Below, one piece after another: positions 20,546 through 30,014 of a stretch of 64,000 nt of DNA. Positions within the stretch are counted from its first letter, which is position 1, and every line of letters starts with the position of its first letter. Source of the stretch: Pseudomonadota bacterium (GTDB taxonomy: Bacteria > Pseudomonadota > Gammaproteobacteria > Steroidobacterales > Steroidobacteraceae); NCBI GenBank assembly GCA_016703895.1, contig JADJBE010000001.1, positions 62,001 to 126,000 of the forward strand. Direction: 5' to 3'. The notes beneath the pieces are model-generated. The model had not been told where the DNA came from. It did no database searches and saw nothing but the letters and a program-made list of their open reading frames with translations. A program made the position numbers and the translations under genes.

Positions 20546-20603
20546 GCTGCGTAGTATCCATAGTTTAAGTCGTTAGTCAGCCAGTCGCGCGGCGCTTACC
20601 GTG

Positions 20604-20981
20604 CTATTTGCCTGGTGGCGAGTTCAGCTTGACCGCCTGCTTGCGCGGGCCTTTGCGAGTGCGCGAATTAGTCCGTGTTCGCTGACCGCGCGTCGGCAGA
20701 CCCTTGCGATGACGCATGCCGCGGTAGGAACCCAGGTCCATCAGTCGCTTGATGCTCATCGACGTCTCGCGCCTGAGGTCGCCCTCGACCAGCGTCTTGG
20801 CGATCTGCGAACGAATCGCACCCACTTCTGCCTCGGTCAGATCCTTGACCTTGGTGGTCGGATCGATCTGGGCTGCGGCGCAGATTTCCGCCGCGCGGGC
20901 GCGTCCGACGCCGTAAATATGCGTAAGGCCGATGACCACGTGTTTGTTCATCGGAATATTGATGCCGGCAATACGTGCCAT
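20604..20981 (-). CDS. rpsM: 30S ribosomal protein S13
   Basis: 125 residues, MARIAGINIPMNKHVVIGLTHIYGVG start, helix-two-turn-helix region and the basic C-terminal tail GLPTRGQRTRTNSRTRKGP that contacts tRNA and 23S rRNA. First protein gene of the alpha unit after rpmJ. Confidence 0.97.
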   Translation of the reverse strand: MARIAGINIPMNKHVVIGLTHIYGVGRARAAEICAAAQIDPTTKVKDLTEAEVGAIRSQIAKTLVEGDLRRETSMSIKRLMDLGSYRGMRHRKGLPTRGQRTRTNSRTRKGPRKQAVKLNSPPGK

Positions 20982-21057
20982 AGTTCTAGCCCTGTCGCCG
21001 CGCGAAAAAGTGCGGCATTTTAATCAAAAACCGTTGTAGATCAATGCTTAGCATCGA

Positions 21058-21171
21058 TCAGCCCTGCCGCTGCTTGTGGCGCGGATCGGAACAGATCACG
21101 TACACGACGCGCCGACGGCGCACGACCTTGCAGTTCTTGCAGATCTTTTTGACGGACGGACGTACTTTCAT
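21058..21171 (-). CDS. rpmJ: 50S ribosomal protein L36
   Basis: 37 residues, MKVRPSVKKICKNCKVV followed by RRRRVVYVICSDPRHKQRQG. The zinc ligands CKNC, Cys in VICSD and the following His are intact, so this is the zinc-binding (C+) form. It lies 12 bp after secY, as in other gammaproteobacteria. Confidence 0.96.
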   Translation of the reverse strand: MKVRPSVKKICKNCKVVRRRRVVYVICSDPRHKQRQG

Positions 21172-21183
21172 GCCTCAACCCTC

Positions 21184-22542
21184 TTATTCCTTTGGCGAGC
21201 CGCCGCCGCGCCCGTAACCAGTCAAATTCGCTTTCTTCAGCAAGCCCGAATAATGGTGCGACGTCAGATGCGCCTGCAGCTGCGAGAAGAAATCCATCGC
21301 CACAACCACCACGATCAGCAGTGAGGTACCGCCAAACACAAATGGCACACCCGACTGCGAGATCATGAACTCGGGCAACAGACACACCGACGCGACGTAC
21401 AACGCGCCCCACAAAGTGAGCCGCGTCAGAACTTTGTCGATGTACTCAGCGGTCTGCTGGCCGGGGCGGATGCCGGGTATGAAGGCGCCAGACTTCTTCA
21501 AGTTATCAGCCGTATCGCGCGCGTTGAACACCAGCGCCGTATAGAAGAAGCAGAAGAATACTATCAGACCTGCGTAGAGCACGAGATGCAATGGCTGCCC
21601 ATAGCCCAGCGCAGCGGACATATTCTGCAGGAATGTACCCACCGACGAGGTGTTGTTGGTGCCGTAAAAATTCGCCAAGGTAGCGGGAAACAGCAGCAGC
21701 GATGAGGCAAAAATCGGCGGAATCACGCCGGCCATATTCAGCTTGAACGGCAGGTGGCTCGTCTGCCCGGCATACATCCGGCGCCCGACCTGGCGCTTGG
21801 CGTAGTTCACCGCGATGCGGCGCTGCGCACGCTCGACGAAGACGCAAAACGCGGTGACCGACAACACTACGATGATCAACAGGATGGCAAATGGCCCGGA
21901 CATCTCGCCGGTCGAGATCTGATCCACCGTACGGCCCGTGGCACCCGGCAAACCCGCGATGATGCCCGCCAGGATGATCATGGAAATACCGTTGCCGATG
22001 CCGCGCTCGGTGATTTGTTCGCCCAGCCACATCAGGAACATGGTGCCGGTCGTCATTGTAACGGTGGCGACAAACAAAAATTGCCAGCCTGGCACCATCA
22101 CCATGCCACCATTTTGCAGGGCAACCGCCGCACCGAGCGATTGGATGAGCGCGAGGCCCAAAGTGCCGTAGCGCGTGATCTCGGTGAGCTTGCGACGGCC
22201 GGCCTCACCTTCCTTGCGCCACTCCATCCACTGCGGCACGACCATGCCCATCATCTGCACGATGATCGACGCCGAGATGTAAGGCATCACGCCCATCGCA
22301 AAGATCGACAACCGCTCGAGCGCGCCGCCCGAGAACATGTTGACGATCCCGAGGATCGTTTCTGCCTGATCCTCAAAGAATCGCGACACGGCTTCGGGGT
22401 TGATACCTGGCACTGGAATGAAGGTGCCTATGCGATAGACGATCAAGCCACCAATCAGAAACAGCAAGCGATTGACCACGTCACGCGACTTGGTCGCGTC
22501 ACCCAGTACGGCTGCCGGATTGCTGATTGCATTATTGGCCAC
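21184..22542 (-). CDS. secY: Protein translocase subunit SecY
   Basis: 452 residues with ten predicted membrane segments. The first (RLLFLIGGLIVYRIGTFIPVPGI) leads to the plug region, and the cytoplasmic loop 4-5 shows EQITERGIGNGISMIILAGI. Forms the SecYEG channel with SecE at 56450. Last gene of the spc operon before rpmJ. Confidence 0.96.
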   Translation of the reverse strand: MANNAISNPAAVLGDATKSRDVVNRLLFLIGGLIVYRIGTFIPVPGINPEAVSRFFEDQAETILGIVNMFSGGALERLSIFAMGVMPYISASIIVQMMGMVVPQWMEWRKEGEAGRRKLTEITRYGTLGLALIQSLGAAVALQNGGMVMVPGWQFLFVATVTMTTGTMFLMWLGEQITERGIGNGISMIILAGIIAGLPGATGRTVDQISTGEMSGPFAILLIIVVLSVTAFCVFVERAQRRIAVNYAKRQVGRRMYAGQTSHLPFKLNMAGVIPPIFASSLLLFPATLANFYGTNNTSSVGTFLQNMSAALGYGQPLHLVLYAGLIVFFCFFYTALVFNARDTADNLKKSGAFIPGIRPGQQTAEYIDKVLTRLTLWGALYVASVCLLPEFMISQSGVPFVFGGTSLLIVVVVAMDFFSQLQAHLTSHHYSGLLKKANLTGYGRGGGSPKE

Positions 22543-22554
22543 GGATAGTTCTCG

Positions 22555-22989
22555 TTAAGCCTCGATGCTGCCGCCGGCCGCTTCGATCGCAGCCCGCGCA
22601 CCTTTGGTAACGCCGATGCCCTTGAGCTTCACGGCTTTCTTGATCTCACCCGACAAAACAACCTTCGCCTGTACCGCGAACACTGGCACCAGGTTAGCCG
22701 CCTTGAGTGCCGCCAAATCGATGACCGCCGCGTCCATTTTCGTCAATTCGCTCAGACGCACTTCCGCCCGCAGCGCCTTGATCGCGGACCGAAAGCCCAC
22801 CTTCGGCATGCGGCGCTGCAGCGGCATCTGGCCGCCCTCGAAACCCACTTTGTGATAACCACCCTTGCGGGCCCGCTGACCCTTGACGCCACGACCACAG
22901 GTCTTGCCCTGACCGGCGGACGCACCGCGACCAACGCGCAAGCGGGACCGCTTGGACCCTGGTGCTGGCTTCAATGTATTGAGACGCAT
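22555..22989 (-). CDS. rplO: 50S ribosomal protein L15
   Basis: 144 residues starting MRLNTLKPAPGSKRSRLRVGRG, with the Gly/Arg-rich N-terminus and the conserved GGQMPLQRRMPKVGF segment. Full length. Confidence 0.96.
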   Translation of the reverse strand: MRLNTLKPAPGSKRSRLRVGRGASAGQGKTCGRGVKGQRARKGGYHKVGFEGGQMPLQRRMPKVGFRSAIKALRAEVRLSELTKMDAAVIDLAALKAANLVPVFAVQAKVVLSGEIKKAVKLKGIGVTKGARAAIEAAGGSIEA

Positions 22990-23050
22990 CTGTCTACTCC
23001 AAAATCTGCGGCGCTTGCCGGATGTACAACGAACTAGACCGCCGCAGCGG

Positions 23051-23239
23051 TCAGGCTCGTTCCACCTTCAATAAGTGCGTGGCCGTGTTGATCATGCCGC
23101 GATTCTCTGGCGTGTCCGCGACCACAACCGAGTGATGCGGACGCCGCAAACCGAGCCCACGTACTGACCCTGTGATATTCCTGATCTGTCCTGCCAGGCT
23201 CTTCACCAAGGTCACTTTCAAGTTCGAGTCGTTAGCCAT
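23051..23239 (-). CDS. rpmD: 50S ribosomal protein L30
   Basis: 62 residues from MANDSNLKVTLVKS, containing the L30 signature GLGLRRPHHSVV. Its ATG overlaps the rpsE stop by 8 bp; longer frames upstream are shadows of rpsE. Confidence 0.95.
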   Translation of the reverse strand: MANDSNLKVTLVKSLAGQIRNITGSVRGLGLRRPHHSVVVADTPENRGMINTATHLLKVERA

Positions 23240-23741
23240 GGAGAATCTCCTCGATGGACTTGCCGCGCTTGGCCGCGATGTCATCCGGCGAGCGCATCGC
23301 GCCCAAGGCCTTGACAGTCGCACGCACGACGTTGATGGGGTTGCGCGAACCGTAGCTCTTCGCCAACACGTTGCGGACACCCGCACACTCCAACACCGCA
23401 CGCATACCGCCGCCTGCGATGACGCCAGTACCATCCGACGCCGGCTGCATATAGATATGCGTCGCGCCGTGGGTGCCCTTGACCGCAAAGTGCAGCGTGT
23501 CGTTACGCAGTGGCACGTTCACCATGTTCTTGCGCGCCGCGGCCATCGCCTTGGAGATCGCAACCGGCACCTCGCGCGCCTTGCCAAAGCCGAAGCCGAC
23601 GCGCCCGGCGCCATCGCCCACGACGGTGAGCGCCGTGAAGCCGAACTGCCGGCCACCCTTGACCACCTTCGCGGTACGGTTGACGGCCACGAGCTTCTCG
23701 AGAAACTCGTCCTGCGCCTGTGATTTATCGATTCGTGCCAT
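23232..23741 (-). CDS. rpsE: 30S ribosomal protein S5
   Basis: 169 residues. Double-stranded-RNA-binding N-domain (EKLVAVNRTAKVVKGGR, FGFTALTVVGDGAGRVGFG) and the C-domain ending in AAKRGKSIEEILHG. Involved in decoding fidelity and mRNA helicase activity at the entry tunnel. Confidence 0.96.
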   Translation of the reverse strand: MARIDKSQAQDEFLEKLVAVNRTAKVVKGGRQFGFTALTVVGDGAGRVGFGFGKAREVPVAISKAMAAARKNMVNVPLRNDTLHFAVKGTHGATHIYMQPASDGTGVIAGGGMRAVLECAGVRNVLAKSYGSRNPINVVRATVKALGAMRSPDDIAAKRGKSIEEILHG

Positions 23742-23753
23742 GTTCAGTTCCGC

Positions 23754-24113
23754 TTAGATTTCGAGGCCAGCTTCACGCGCGGCATCTGCCAGCGCCTTGA
23801 CGCGACCGTGATACATGAAGCCCGACCGGTCGAACGCGACCTTCGAGATACCCTTGGCGATAGCGGCTGCCGCAATCGCGCGTCCGACGGCCTTGGCCGC
23901 TTCGATATTGCCCGTGGCCTTCATGCCAGCGGCCAGCGATGACTGCACCGTCGACGCAGTCGCCAGCACGCTGCTGCCTGCCGCATCAAACACCTGCGCA
24001 TACATATGGCGCGGCGTACGGTGGATAGTCAGGCGCGCGATACCCTGCTCGCGAATGCGTGCCCGGGTCTTGATTGCGCGGCGCTGACGCCGATCTTTTT
24101 TGGTGATTGACAT
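23754..24113 (-). CDS. rplR: 50S ribosomal protein L18
   Basis: 119 residues, with the typical HIYAQ-like HMYAQVFDAAG segment and the end KVAFDRSGFMYHGRVKALADAAREAG. Binds 5S rRNA with L5 and L25. Confidence 0.96.
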   Translation of the reverse strand: MSITKKDRRQRRAIKTRARIREQGIARLTIHRTPRHMYAQVFDAAGSSVLATASTVQSSLAAGMKATGNIEAAKAVGRAIAAAAIAKGISKVAFDRSGFMYHGRVKALADAAREAGLEI

Positions 24114-24131
24114 AGTGACTAACTAGAAGAA

Positions 24132-24659
24132 TTACTTCTTCTTGCCTTCCTTCAAAGTGATCTTCTCACCGCTGTAACGCACGCCCTTGCCCTTGTAGGG
24201 TTCCGGGGGTCGGATATCGCGAATCTCGGCGGCCACCTGGCCGACGCGCTGGCGGTCGATACCCTTGATCAACACTTCGGTCTGACTCGGCGTCTCGATG
24301 CTGATGCCATCCGGAATCGGATAGTTCACGGCGTGCGAAAAACCCAAGGTCAGATTCAGTACCTTGCCCTGGACGGCGGCGCGGAAGCCGACGCCCACGA
24401 GTTCGAGCTTGCGCTCGTAGCCCTTGGAAACGCCCTGCACCATGTTTGCAAGATGCGCGCGGGTGGAACCCGCGGCCATGCGCTTGGCGACGTCCTCGTA
24501 CTTAATGGCAAGCGTCTTGTCTTCCTGCACGACGGACACACCGCTAACTACCGGCAGTGACAACTCGCCCTTGGCGCCTTTGACCTTGATCAGATTGCTC
24601 GCAATCGTGGCGGTCACGCCCTGCGGCAGATCTACGGGTCGTTTTGCAACTCGGCTCAT
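24132..24659 (-). CDS. rplF: 50S ribosomal protein L6
   Basis: 175 residues, MSRVAKRPVDLPQGVTATI start, two repeated L6 domains and the C-terminal signature IRDIRPPEPYKGKGVRY. Full length. Confidence 0.96.
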   Translation of the reverse strand: MSRVAKRPVDLPQGVTATIASNLIKVKGAKGELSLPVVSGVSVVQEDKTLAIKYEDVAKRMAAGSTRAHLANMVQGVSKGYERKLELVGVGFRAAVQGKVLNLTLGFSHAVNYPIPDGISIETPSQTEVLIKGIDRQRVGQVAAEIRDIRPPEPYKGKGVRYSGEKITLKEGKKK

Positions 24660-24717
24660 GTCGTCAGATTCCTGGCCAAAATTCCTAAGGTCAACTCTTG
24701 CTCTGGACTATCAAACA

Positions 24718-25114
24718 TCAGGCGACGATACAGAGCACTTCACCGCCCTGTCCGATCGCGCGCGCTTGTTTGTCCGTCATGACTCCCTTTGGGAGTCGAC
24801 ACGATCGCCGTACCAAGACCACCGAGGATCTTCGGCAACTCGTCCTTGCCGCGATAGATGCGCAGGCCCGGTCGGCTGACGCGCTCCAGGCGATCGATAA
24901 CGGGACGCCCTTCGAAATACTTCAATTCGATGACGAGCGTGCTCTTGGCGCCGTCGCCAGCCAGCCGGTATTCACCAACATAGCCCTCGTCTTTCAATAC
25001 TTTCAGGATGGCGGCCTTGACCTTGGACGCACTCATCGACACGTCGGCCTTGCCGGCGCGCTGCGCGTTGCGGATGCGGGTCAGAAGATCGGCAATAGGA
25101 TCAGTCATGCTCAT
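24718..25114 (-). CDS. rpsH: 30S ribosomal protein S8 (1-base insertion near the end)
   Basis: Corrected length 131 residues. MSMTDPIADLLTRIRNAQRA start. After GTAIVSTPKG an extra base in GGGAGTC shifts the frame; removing it gives VMTDKQARAIGQGGEVLCIVA and a TGA at 24718-24720, the expected S8 terminus. S8 binds helix 21 of 16S rRNA and represses the spc operon in relatives. As written the protein ends at 24740. Confidence 0.94.
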
Positions 25115-25126
25115 GGCGGCGACTCC

Positions 25127-25432
25127 TTACCAGCTCGCCTTGGACAGACCCGGGAGTTCGCCGCGCGCGGCACCCTCACGGATCTTCACTCGGGCCAGAC
25201 CAAACTTGCGGTACACGCCCCGTGACCGGCCCGTGATAGCACAGCGGTTGCGGCCACGCGTTGGGCTAGCATCGCGTGGCAGCTTCTGCAGCCGCACTTG
25301 TGCCTCGAGGCGCGCCTCCGGCGTGCTCTTCGGGCTGCGGATAACTTCCTTCAGCTCGGCGCGGCGCTTCGCGTACTTCTGCGCGATCTTCGCGCGACGC
25401 TTCTCGCGCTCCACCATATTCGTCTTGGCCAT
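25127..25432 (-). CDS. rpsN: 30S ribosomal protein S14
   Basis: 101 residues from MAKTNMVEREKRR. This is the zinc-free long type: the CxxC pairs are absent and the conserved CAITGRSRGVYRKFGLAR core is present. The longer upstream frame belongs to an antisense-like reading of rplE and is not used. Confidence 0.96.
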   Translation of the reverse strand: MAKTNMVEREKRRAKIAQKYAKRRAELKEVIRSPKSTPEARLEAQVRLQKLPRDASPTRGRNRCAITGRSRGVYRKFGLARVKIREGAARGELPGLSKASW

Positions 25433-25445
25433 GCTCTGCAGTTCC

Positions 25446-25985
25446 TTACTTACGGAACGGAAAACTAAAGGCATCGAGCAGGGCACGGCCCTGCTTGTTG
25501 TCCTTCGCCGTCGTGGTAATCGTGATGTCCATGCCGCGAATCTTGTCGACCTGGTCGTATTGGATTTCGGGAAAGATGATCTGCTCTTTGACGCCCAGGC
25601 TGTAGTTACCTCGGCCGTCAAAGGAGCGCGGACTGATGCCCCGGAAGTCGCGCACGCGCGGCAAGGCGATCGTGATAAGCCGGTCGAGGAATTCGTACAT
25701 CCGCTCGCCGCGCAGCGTCACCTTGCAGCCGATCGGCAAGCCGTCGCGCAACTTGAATGACGCGATCGACTTTTTCGACTCACACAACACCGGCTTCTGG
25801 CCAGCGAGCTTGGTGAGGTCACCGACCGCGGCGTCCATGACTTTGCGATCGGCCACAGCCTCGCCCACACCCATGTTGACCGTGATCTTGGTGATCCGCG
25901 GTACTTCCATGATGTTATCGAGCGCCAGCTCCTGCTTGAGCTTGGGCACGACCTGGTCGCGGTAGAATTGTTTTAATCGGGCCAT
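25446..25985 (-). CDS. rplE: 50S ribosomal protein L5
   Basis: 179 residues, with NIMEVPRITKITVNMGVGEA and the C-terminal FPEIQYDQVDKIRGMDITI segment. Carries 5S rRNA into the large subunit. Confidence 0.97.
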   Translation of the reverse strand: MARLKQFYRDQVVPKLKQELALDNIMEVPRITKITVNMGVGEAVADRKVMDAAVGDLTKLAGQKPVLCESKKSIASFKLRDGLPIGCKVTLRGERMYEFLDRLITIALPRVRDFRGISPRSFDGRGNYSLGVKEQIIFPEIQYDQVDKIRGMDITITTTAKDNKQGRALLDAFSFPFRK

Positions 25986-26060
25986 TCTTGATTACCTGCC
26001 GGAATACCTGCCGGGATACCTATATGTAGTGAAGTCGCTCAACGTGTAGTCACTGGCGGA

Positions 26061-26381
26061 CTAGGCGTCGATGACCTCGCCAGTCGACTTGAAAAAACGC
26101 ACGCGCTTGCCATCGTTCAGGGTCTTGATGCCGACCCGGTCGCCTTTCTCGGCCGCCGGATTCCAGATCGCGATCTTCGAGATCGGCAGCGGCATCTCTT
26201 TCTCGACAATCGCACCCGCCTGCGGCGCGCCGCCCACATTGCGGGGCTTCTGATGCTTCTTGACCTTGTTCACGTTGGCGACCAGCACTTTGTCACCGAG
26301 CACGGACAGGATGGCGCCGCGGCGACCCTTGTCCGAACCTGACAACACGACCACCTGGTCGCCCTTACGAATCTTGTTCAT
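26061..26381 (-). CDS. rplX: 50S ribosomal protein L24
   Basis: 106 residues, KOW motif in MNKIRKGDQVVVLSGSDKGRRG, then VNKVKKHQKP. Early assembly initiator protein of the 50S subunit. A small gap of about 75 bp separates it from rplE. Confidence 0.96.
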   Translation of the reverse strand: MNKIRKGDQVVVLSGSDKGRRGAILSVLGDKVLVANVNKVKKHQKPRNVGGAPQAGAIVEKEMPLPISKIAIWNPAAEKGDRVGIKTLNDGKRVRFFKSTGEVIDA

Positions 26382-26385
26382 GGCT

Positions 26386-26754
26386 TTACAACACCTCAGG
26401 CGCGAGCGATACGATCTTCATGAATCGCTCAGTACGCAGTTCACGCGTCACCGGTCCAAAGATGCGCGTGCCGATCGGCTCGAGCTTGTTCGTCAGCAAC
26501 ACCGCGGCATTCGTATCGAAGCGCAGCAGCGAACCGTCTGCACGGCGCACACCCTTCTTGGTGCGCACGACGACCGCGTCGTAGACCTCACCCTTCTTCA
26601 CCTTGCCGCGCGGAATCGCATCCTTGACGGACACTTTGATGACGTCACCCACCGAGGCGTAGCGACGGCGCGAGCCGCCGAGCACCTTGATGCACATCAC
26701 CGTGCGCGCGCCGCTGTTGTCGGCGGCATTCAGCATCGTCTGCAATTGAATCAT
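26386..26754 (-). CDS. rplN: 50S ribosomal protein L14
   Basis: 122 residues, MIQLQTMLNAADNSGARTVMCIKVLGG and the end RELRTERFMKIVSLAPEVL. Full length, first gene of the classical spc group. Confidence 0.97.
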   Translation of the reverse strand: MIQLQTMLNAADNSGARTVMCIKVLGGSRRRYASVGDVIKVSVKDAIPRGKVKKGEVYDAVVVRTKKGVRRADGSLLRFDTNAAVLLTNKLEPIGTRIFGPVTRELRTERFMKIVSLAPEVL

Positions 26755-26779
26755 GCTGCTTGACTCCGGCGTGCCAGGG

Positions 26780-27076
26780 TTACGACTGCGACGCCCGTTC
26801 CATCACGGAAACGAGCGTCCAATTCTTGTTGCGCGACAGCGGGCGGCACTCGGCAATCGCCACCGTGTCGCCGGGGCGTGACTCATTCTTCTCGTCGTGC
26901 ACCAATAGCTTGGTGGTGCGACGGATGTACTTGCCGTAGCGCGGATGCTTGACGAGTCGTTCGATCTCGACCGCGATCGTCTTATTCATCTTGTTGCTAA
27001 CGACACGGCCGACGACTTTACGGTCGATCTTTGCCGCACTCGCGTCCTGGCCTGGCTGGTTTTCGCTGGCGTTCAT
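26780..27076 (-). CDS. rpsQ: 30S ribosomal protein S17
   Basis: 98 residues. An N-terminal extension of about 18 residues precedes the OB-fold core KVVGRVVSNKMNKTIAVEIE and VAIAECRPLSRNKNWTLVSV. It abuts rpmC with no gap (27076/27077). Confidence 0.95.
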   Translation of the reverse strand: MNASENQPGQDASAAKIDRKVVGRVVSNKMNKTIAVEIERLVKHPRYGKYIRRTTKLLVHDEKNESRPGDTVAIAECRPLSRNKNWTLVSVMERASQS

Positions 27077-27316
27077 TTATTTCTTTGCTCCTACGGCCAC
27101 TTTCTTCGCGGTCACGTTCTTAGCGGCGATTTCCTGTTCTCGCAGCACGGTCTTGAGCCGCGCAATGCTCTTTTTGACCTTGCCGAAGTCTGACGGCTTC
27201 ACGCCTTGGCCAGTCACCGCCTGCATGCGCAGACTGAACTGCTCCTTACGAAGTTTGAGCAATTCGCCCTTGAGATCCACCGCAGCCTTGCTGCGCAAGT
27301 CCTGTACCTTCATCAC
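27077..27316 (-). CDS. rpmC: 50S ribosomal protein L29
   Basis: 79 residues, a helical hairpin with ELLKLRKEQFSLRMQ and KSIARLKTVLREQE, plus a basic C-terminal extension (AAKNVTAKKVAVGAKK). Overlaps rplP by 4 bp. Confidence 0.95.
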   Translation of the reverse strand: MMKVQDLRSKAAVDLKGELLKLRKEQFSLRMQAVTGQGVKPSDFGKVKKSIARLKTVLREQEIAAKNVTAKKVAVGAKK

Positions 27317-27726
27317 CGCACCTGCCGCTTCACGAACATCGTCGACACTGACAGCTTGGCGGCGCCGAGACGAAACGCCTCGCGCGCAGTCGCCTCGTCA
27401 ACGCCTTCGATCTCGAACAAGATCTTGCCAGGCTGTACTTTGACAACGTAATACTCGACGTTGCCCTTGCAGGAACCCATGCGTACTTCGAGTGGCTTCT
27501 TGGTGATGGGCACGTCTGGAAAGACGCGCACCAGTAGCTCACCGCCGCGCTTCACTGAGCGTGATATCGCGCGTCGCGCCGCTTCGATCTCTCGCGCCGT
27601 CATGCGTGCACGACTGGTCGCCTTGAGACCGAACTCGCCGAAAGCCACGCTCGAGCCGCGATGGGCCAAGCCGTAGTTACGGCCCTTGAACTGCTTGCGA
27701 TACTTGGTTCGCTTGGGTTGCAACAT
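27313..27726 (-). CDS. rplP: 50S ribosomal protein L16
   Basis: 137 residues, MLQPKRTKYRKQFKGRNYGLA start; RRAISRSVKRGGELLVRVFPD and the PGKILFEIEGV segment match the L16 family throughout. Near the A-site and peptidyl-transferase centre. Confidence 0.97.
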   Translation of the reverse strand: MLQPKRTKYRKQFKGRNYGLAHRGSSVAFGEFGLKATSRARMTAREIEAARRAISRSVKRGGELLVRVFPDVPITKKPLEVRMGSCKGNVEYYVVKVQPGKILFEIEGVDEATAREAFRLGAAKLSVSTMFVKRQVR

Positions 27727-27757
27727 GATTCTTGAACCTGGTTAGCTCGAGCGATGC

Positions 27758-28502
27758 TCAGACGGCCGGCGTGGCGCTAGGCGCAGCCGTGGCTGCAGAC
27801 GGAGCGGCGGCGGCAGGCGCCGACGCAGCGGCATCGGCTTCCACCGGCGCGCGCTCCAACTCCGGCTTGTCAAACACTTCGCCTTTGAAAATCCAAACCT
27901 TGATACCGATGATGCCGTAGGTGGTCTGAGCCTCCGACAGCCCGTAATCGATGTCCGCGCGAAAGGTATGCAGCGGCACCCGGCCCTCGCGGGTCACTTC
28001 TGTACGCGCGATCTCCGAGCCATTCAAACGACCCGACAGGCGCACCTTGATACCCAAAGCACCGGAGCGCATCGTGCTCATCAGCGCGCTTCATCGCGCG
28101 GCGGAACATCACACGCTTCTCGATCTGCTGCGCAATACCGTCGGCTACCAACTGTGCGTCGAGCTCCGGCTTGCGGATCTCGGCAATATTCAGGCGCACG
28201 TCCTGAGTGCCCATGCCCAGCATGCTGGCGGTGTCCGCGCGCAGCTTCTCGATGTCCTCGCCCTTCTTGCCGATCACCATGCCAGGGCGCGCAGTCTGAA
28301 TGGTGATGTTCACCTTGCGCGCCGCACGCTCGATTAGCACCCGACTAACAGAAGCGTCAGTCAGCTTCTCTTTGAGAAACTCACGGACGCGAAAATCGGT
28401 TCTGACGTGCACCGGGTATTGCTTCTTGCCGGCATACCACTTCGACACCCAGTCACGGGTGATGCCGAGGCGAATGACGACTGGATTGACTTTTTGACCC
28501 AT
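27758..28502 (-). CDS. rpsC: 30S ribosomal protein S3 (2-base deletion)
   Basis: Corrected length 248 residues. MGQKVNPVVIRLGITRDW start, KH type II domain with GMVIGKKGEDIEKL, then MFRRAMKRA. There two bases are missing (about 28084-28090); adding them gives ALMSTMRSGALGIKV and the rest of the S3 C-domain (TYGIIGIKVWIFKGE), followed by an Ala/Pro-rich tail. As written, the N-terminal frame runs to 27870. Confidence 0.93.
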
Positions 28503-28505
28503 GGA

Positions 28506-28850
28506 TTACTCGTCCTTCTTGCCATCGCTGACAACCACAGTGATGTGGCTGTTGCGCTTCACGATGCGCGTGCCGCGCCCTTTGGCGCGCGCGGCGAACC
28601 GCTTCAACTGGGGCGCCTGATCGACCATGATGCGATGCACCGTCAATTCATCGACGTCCAGGCCATTGTTGTTCTGCGCGTTCTCCACCGCCGACCACAG
28701 CACCTTGTGGACGATCGCGGCGCCCTTTTTGGGCGTGAACTTGAGCACATTCAATGCCGTATTGACCGACTGACCGCGCACCATGTCGGCCACCAAACGG
28801 CACTTCTGCGGCGAGATGCGCGCGTAACGGAGTTTTGCTGTCGTTTCCAT
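28506..28850 (-). CDS. rplV: 50S ribosomal protein L22
   Basis: 114 residues; RYARISPQKCRLVADMVRGQ start and the exit-tunnel beta-hairpin region LKRFAARAKGRGTRIVKR. Full length, no hairpin insertion seen. Confidence 0.96.
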   Translation of the reverse strand: METTAKLRYARISPQKCRLVADMVRGQSVNTALNVLKFTPKKGAAIVHKVLWSAVENAQNNNGLDVDELTVHRIMVDQAPQLKRFAARAKGRGTRIVKRNSHITVVVSDGKKDE

Positions 28851-28864
28851 CAGTGTGTCTCCGA

Positions 28865-29146
28865 TCAGCCCGCGCTCGAGGCCTTGCGATCGCCGGCGTG
28901 CGACTTGAAAGTCCGCGTCGGCGAGAACTCACCCAGCTTGTGGCCGACCATGTTCTCCGAAACAAGCACCGGAATATGCTGGCGCCCGTTGTGCACGGCA
29001 ATCGTGAGGCCAACCATGTCAGGCGTGACCATCGAGCGGCGCGACCAAGTCTTGATGGGCTTGCGATCGCCTTTGGCGGCAGCCGTCTCCACCTTCTTCT
29101 GCAGGTGCAGATCGACGAACGGGCCTTTCTTGAGTGAACGGGGCAC
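28865..29146 (-). CDS. rpsS: 30S ribosomal protein S19
   Basis: 93 residues, MPRSLKKGPFVDLHLQKKV start and HNGRQHIPVLVSENMVGHKLGEF. Full length. Confidence 0.97.
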   Translation of the reverse strand: MPRSLKKGPFVDLHLQKKVETAAAKGDRKPIKTWSRRSMVTPDMVGLTIAVHNGRQHIPVLVSENMVGHKLGEFSPTRTFKSHAGDRKASSAG

Positions 29147-29158
29147 GGGTCTTACTCC

Positions 29159-29995
29159 TTAACGGATGCGGTTCTTGCGACGCTGCACGATCATGTGCGT
29201 TGTACGCTTGTTACGACGAGTCTTGAGACCCTTGGTATTCCAGCCCCACGGCGAGACGGGATGCGGATTACCCTGTGGCGCCTTGCCCTCACCACCACCG
29301 TGGGGGTGATCGACCGGATTCATGACCACGCCACGCACCGTCGGCCGGATACCGAGCCACCGACGCGCACCGGCCTTGCCGTAGACGCGCAGACTGTGCT
29401 CATCGTTGGAGACCTCACCAATCGTCGCCCGACAATCGATGTGCACCTTGCGTATCTCACCAGACCGCAGCCGCAAAAATGCGTAGATGCCCTCGCGGGA
29501 GGTGAACTGCACTGACGCACCGGCGCTGCGAGCCAACTGGCCGCCCTTGCCAGGCTTCATTTCAACGTTGTGCACGACCGAGCCAACCGGCAGGTGCCGC
29601 AACTGCATCGCATTGCCCGACTTGATCGGTGAATCGGCGCCTGAGCGCACTTCGTCGCCCGGCTTCATGCCCTTGGTGGCGAGAATGTAGCGCCACTCGC
29701 CGTCGATGTACTTGATCAGCGCAATGTGGCTGGTGCGGTTCGGATCATGCTCGATCCGCTCAACCACGCCCTTGATGCCGTCTTTGTCGCGCTTCCAGTC
29801 AATGATCCGATACTTCTGGCGCGAGCCGCCGCCCTTGTGGCGCGTGGTGATACGCCCAGCGTTGTTACGACCCGAGTGCTTCTTCTGCGAGCTTGTTAGC
29901 GGCTCGAACGGGCCGCCCTTATGCAAGTGCGACTTATCGAGCTTGGTGACGAAGCGCGTGCCGGGCGACGTCGGCTTTAGTTTGATGACTGCCAT
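29159..29995 (-). CDS. rplB: 50S ribosomal protein L2
   Basis: 278 residues. KLKPTSPGTRFVTKLDK start, RNNAGRITTRHKGGGSRQKY and the C-terminal signature NPVDHPHGGGEGKA, which lies near the peptidyl-transferase centre and contains the functionally important His. Full length. Confidence 0.97.
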   Translation of the reverse strand: MAVIKLKPTSPGTRFVTKLDKSHLHKGGPFEPLTSSQKKHSGRNNAGRITTRHKGGGSRQKYRIIDWKRDKDGIKGVVERIEHDPNRTSHIALIKYIDGEWRYILATKGMKPGDEVRSGADSPIKSGNAMQLRHLPVGSVVHNVEMKPGKGGQLARSAGASVQFTSREGIYAFLRLRSGEIRKVHIDCRATIGEVSNDEHSLRVYGKAGARRWLGIRPTVRGVVMNPVDHPHGGGEGKAPQGNPHPVSPWGWNTKGLKTRRNKRTTHMIVQRRKNRIR

Positions 29996-30014
29996 ATGCG
30001 TATTCCTGAACCCG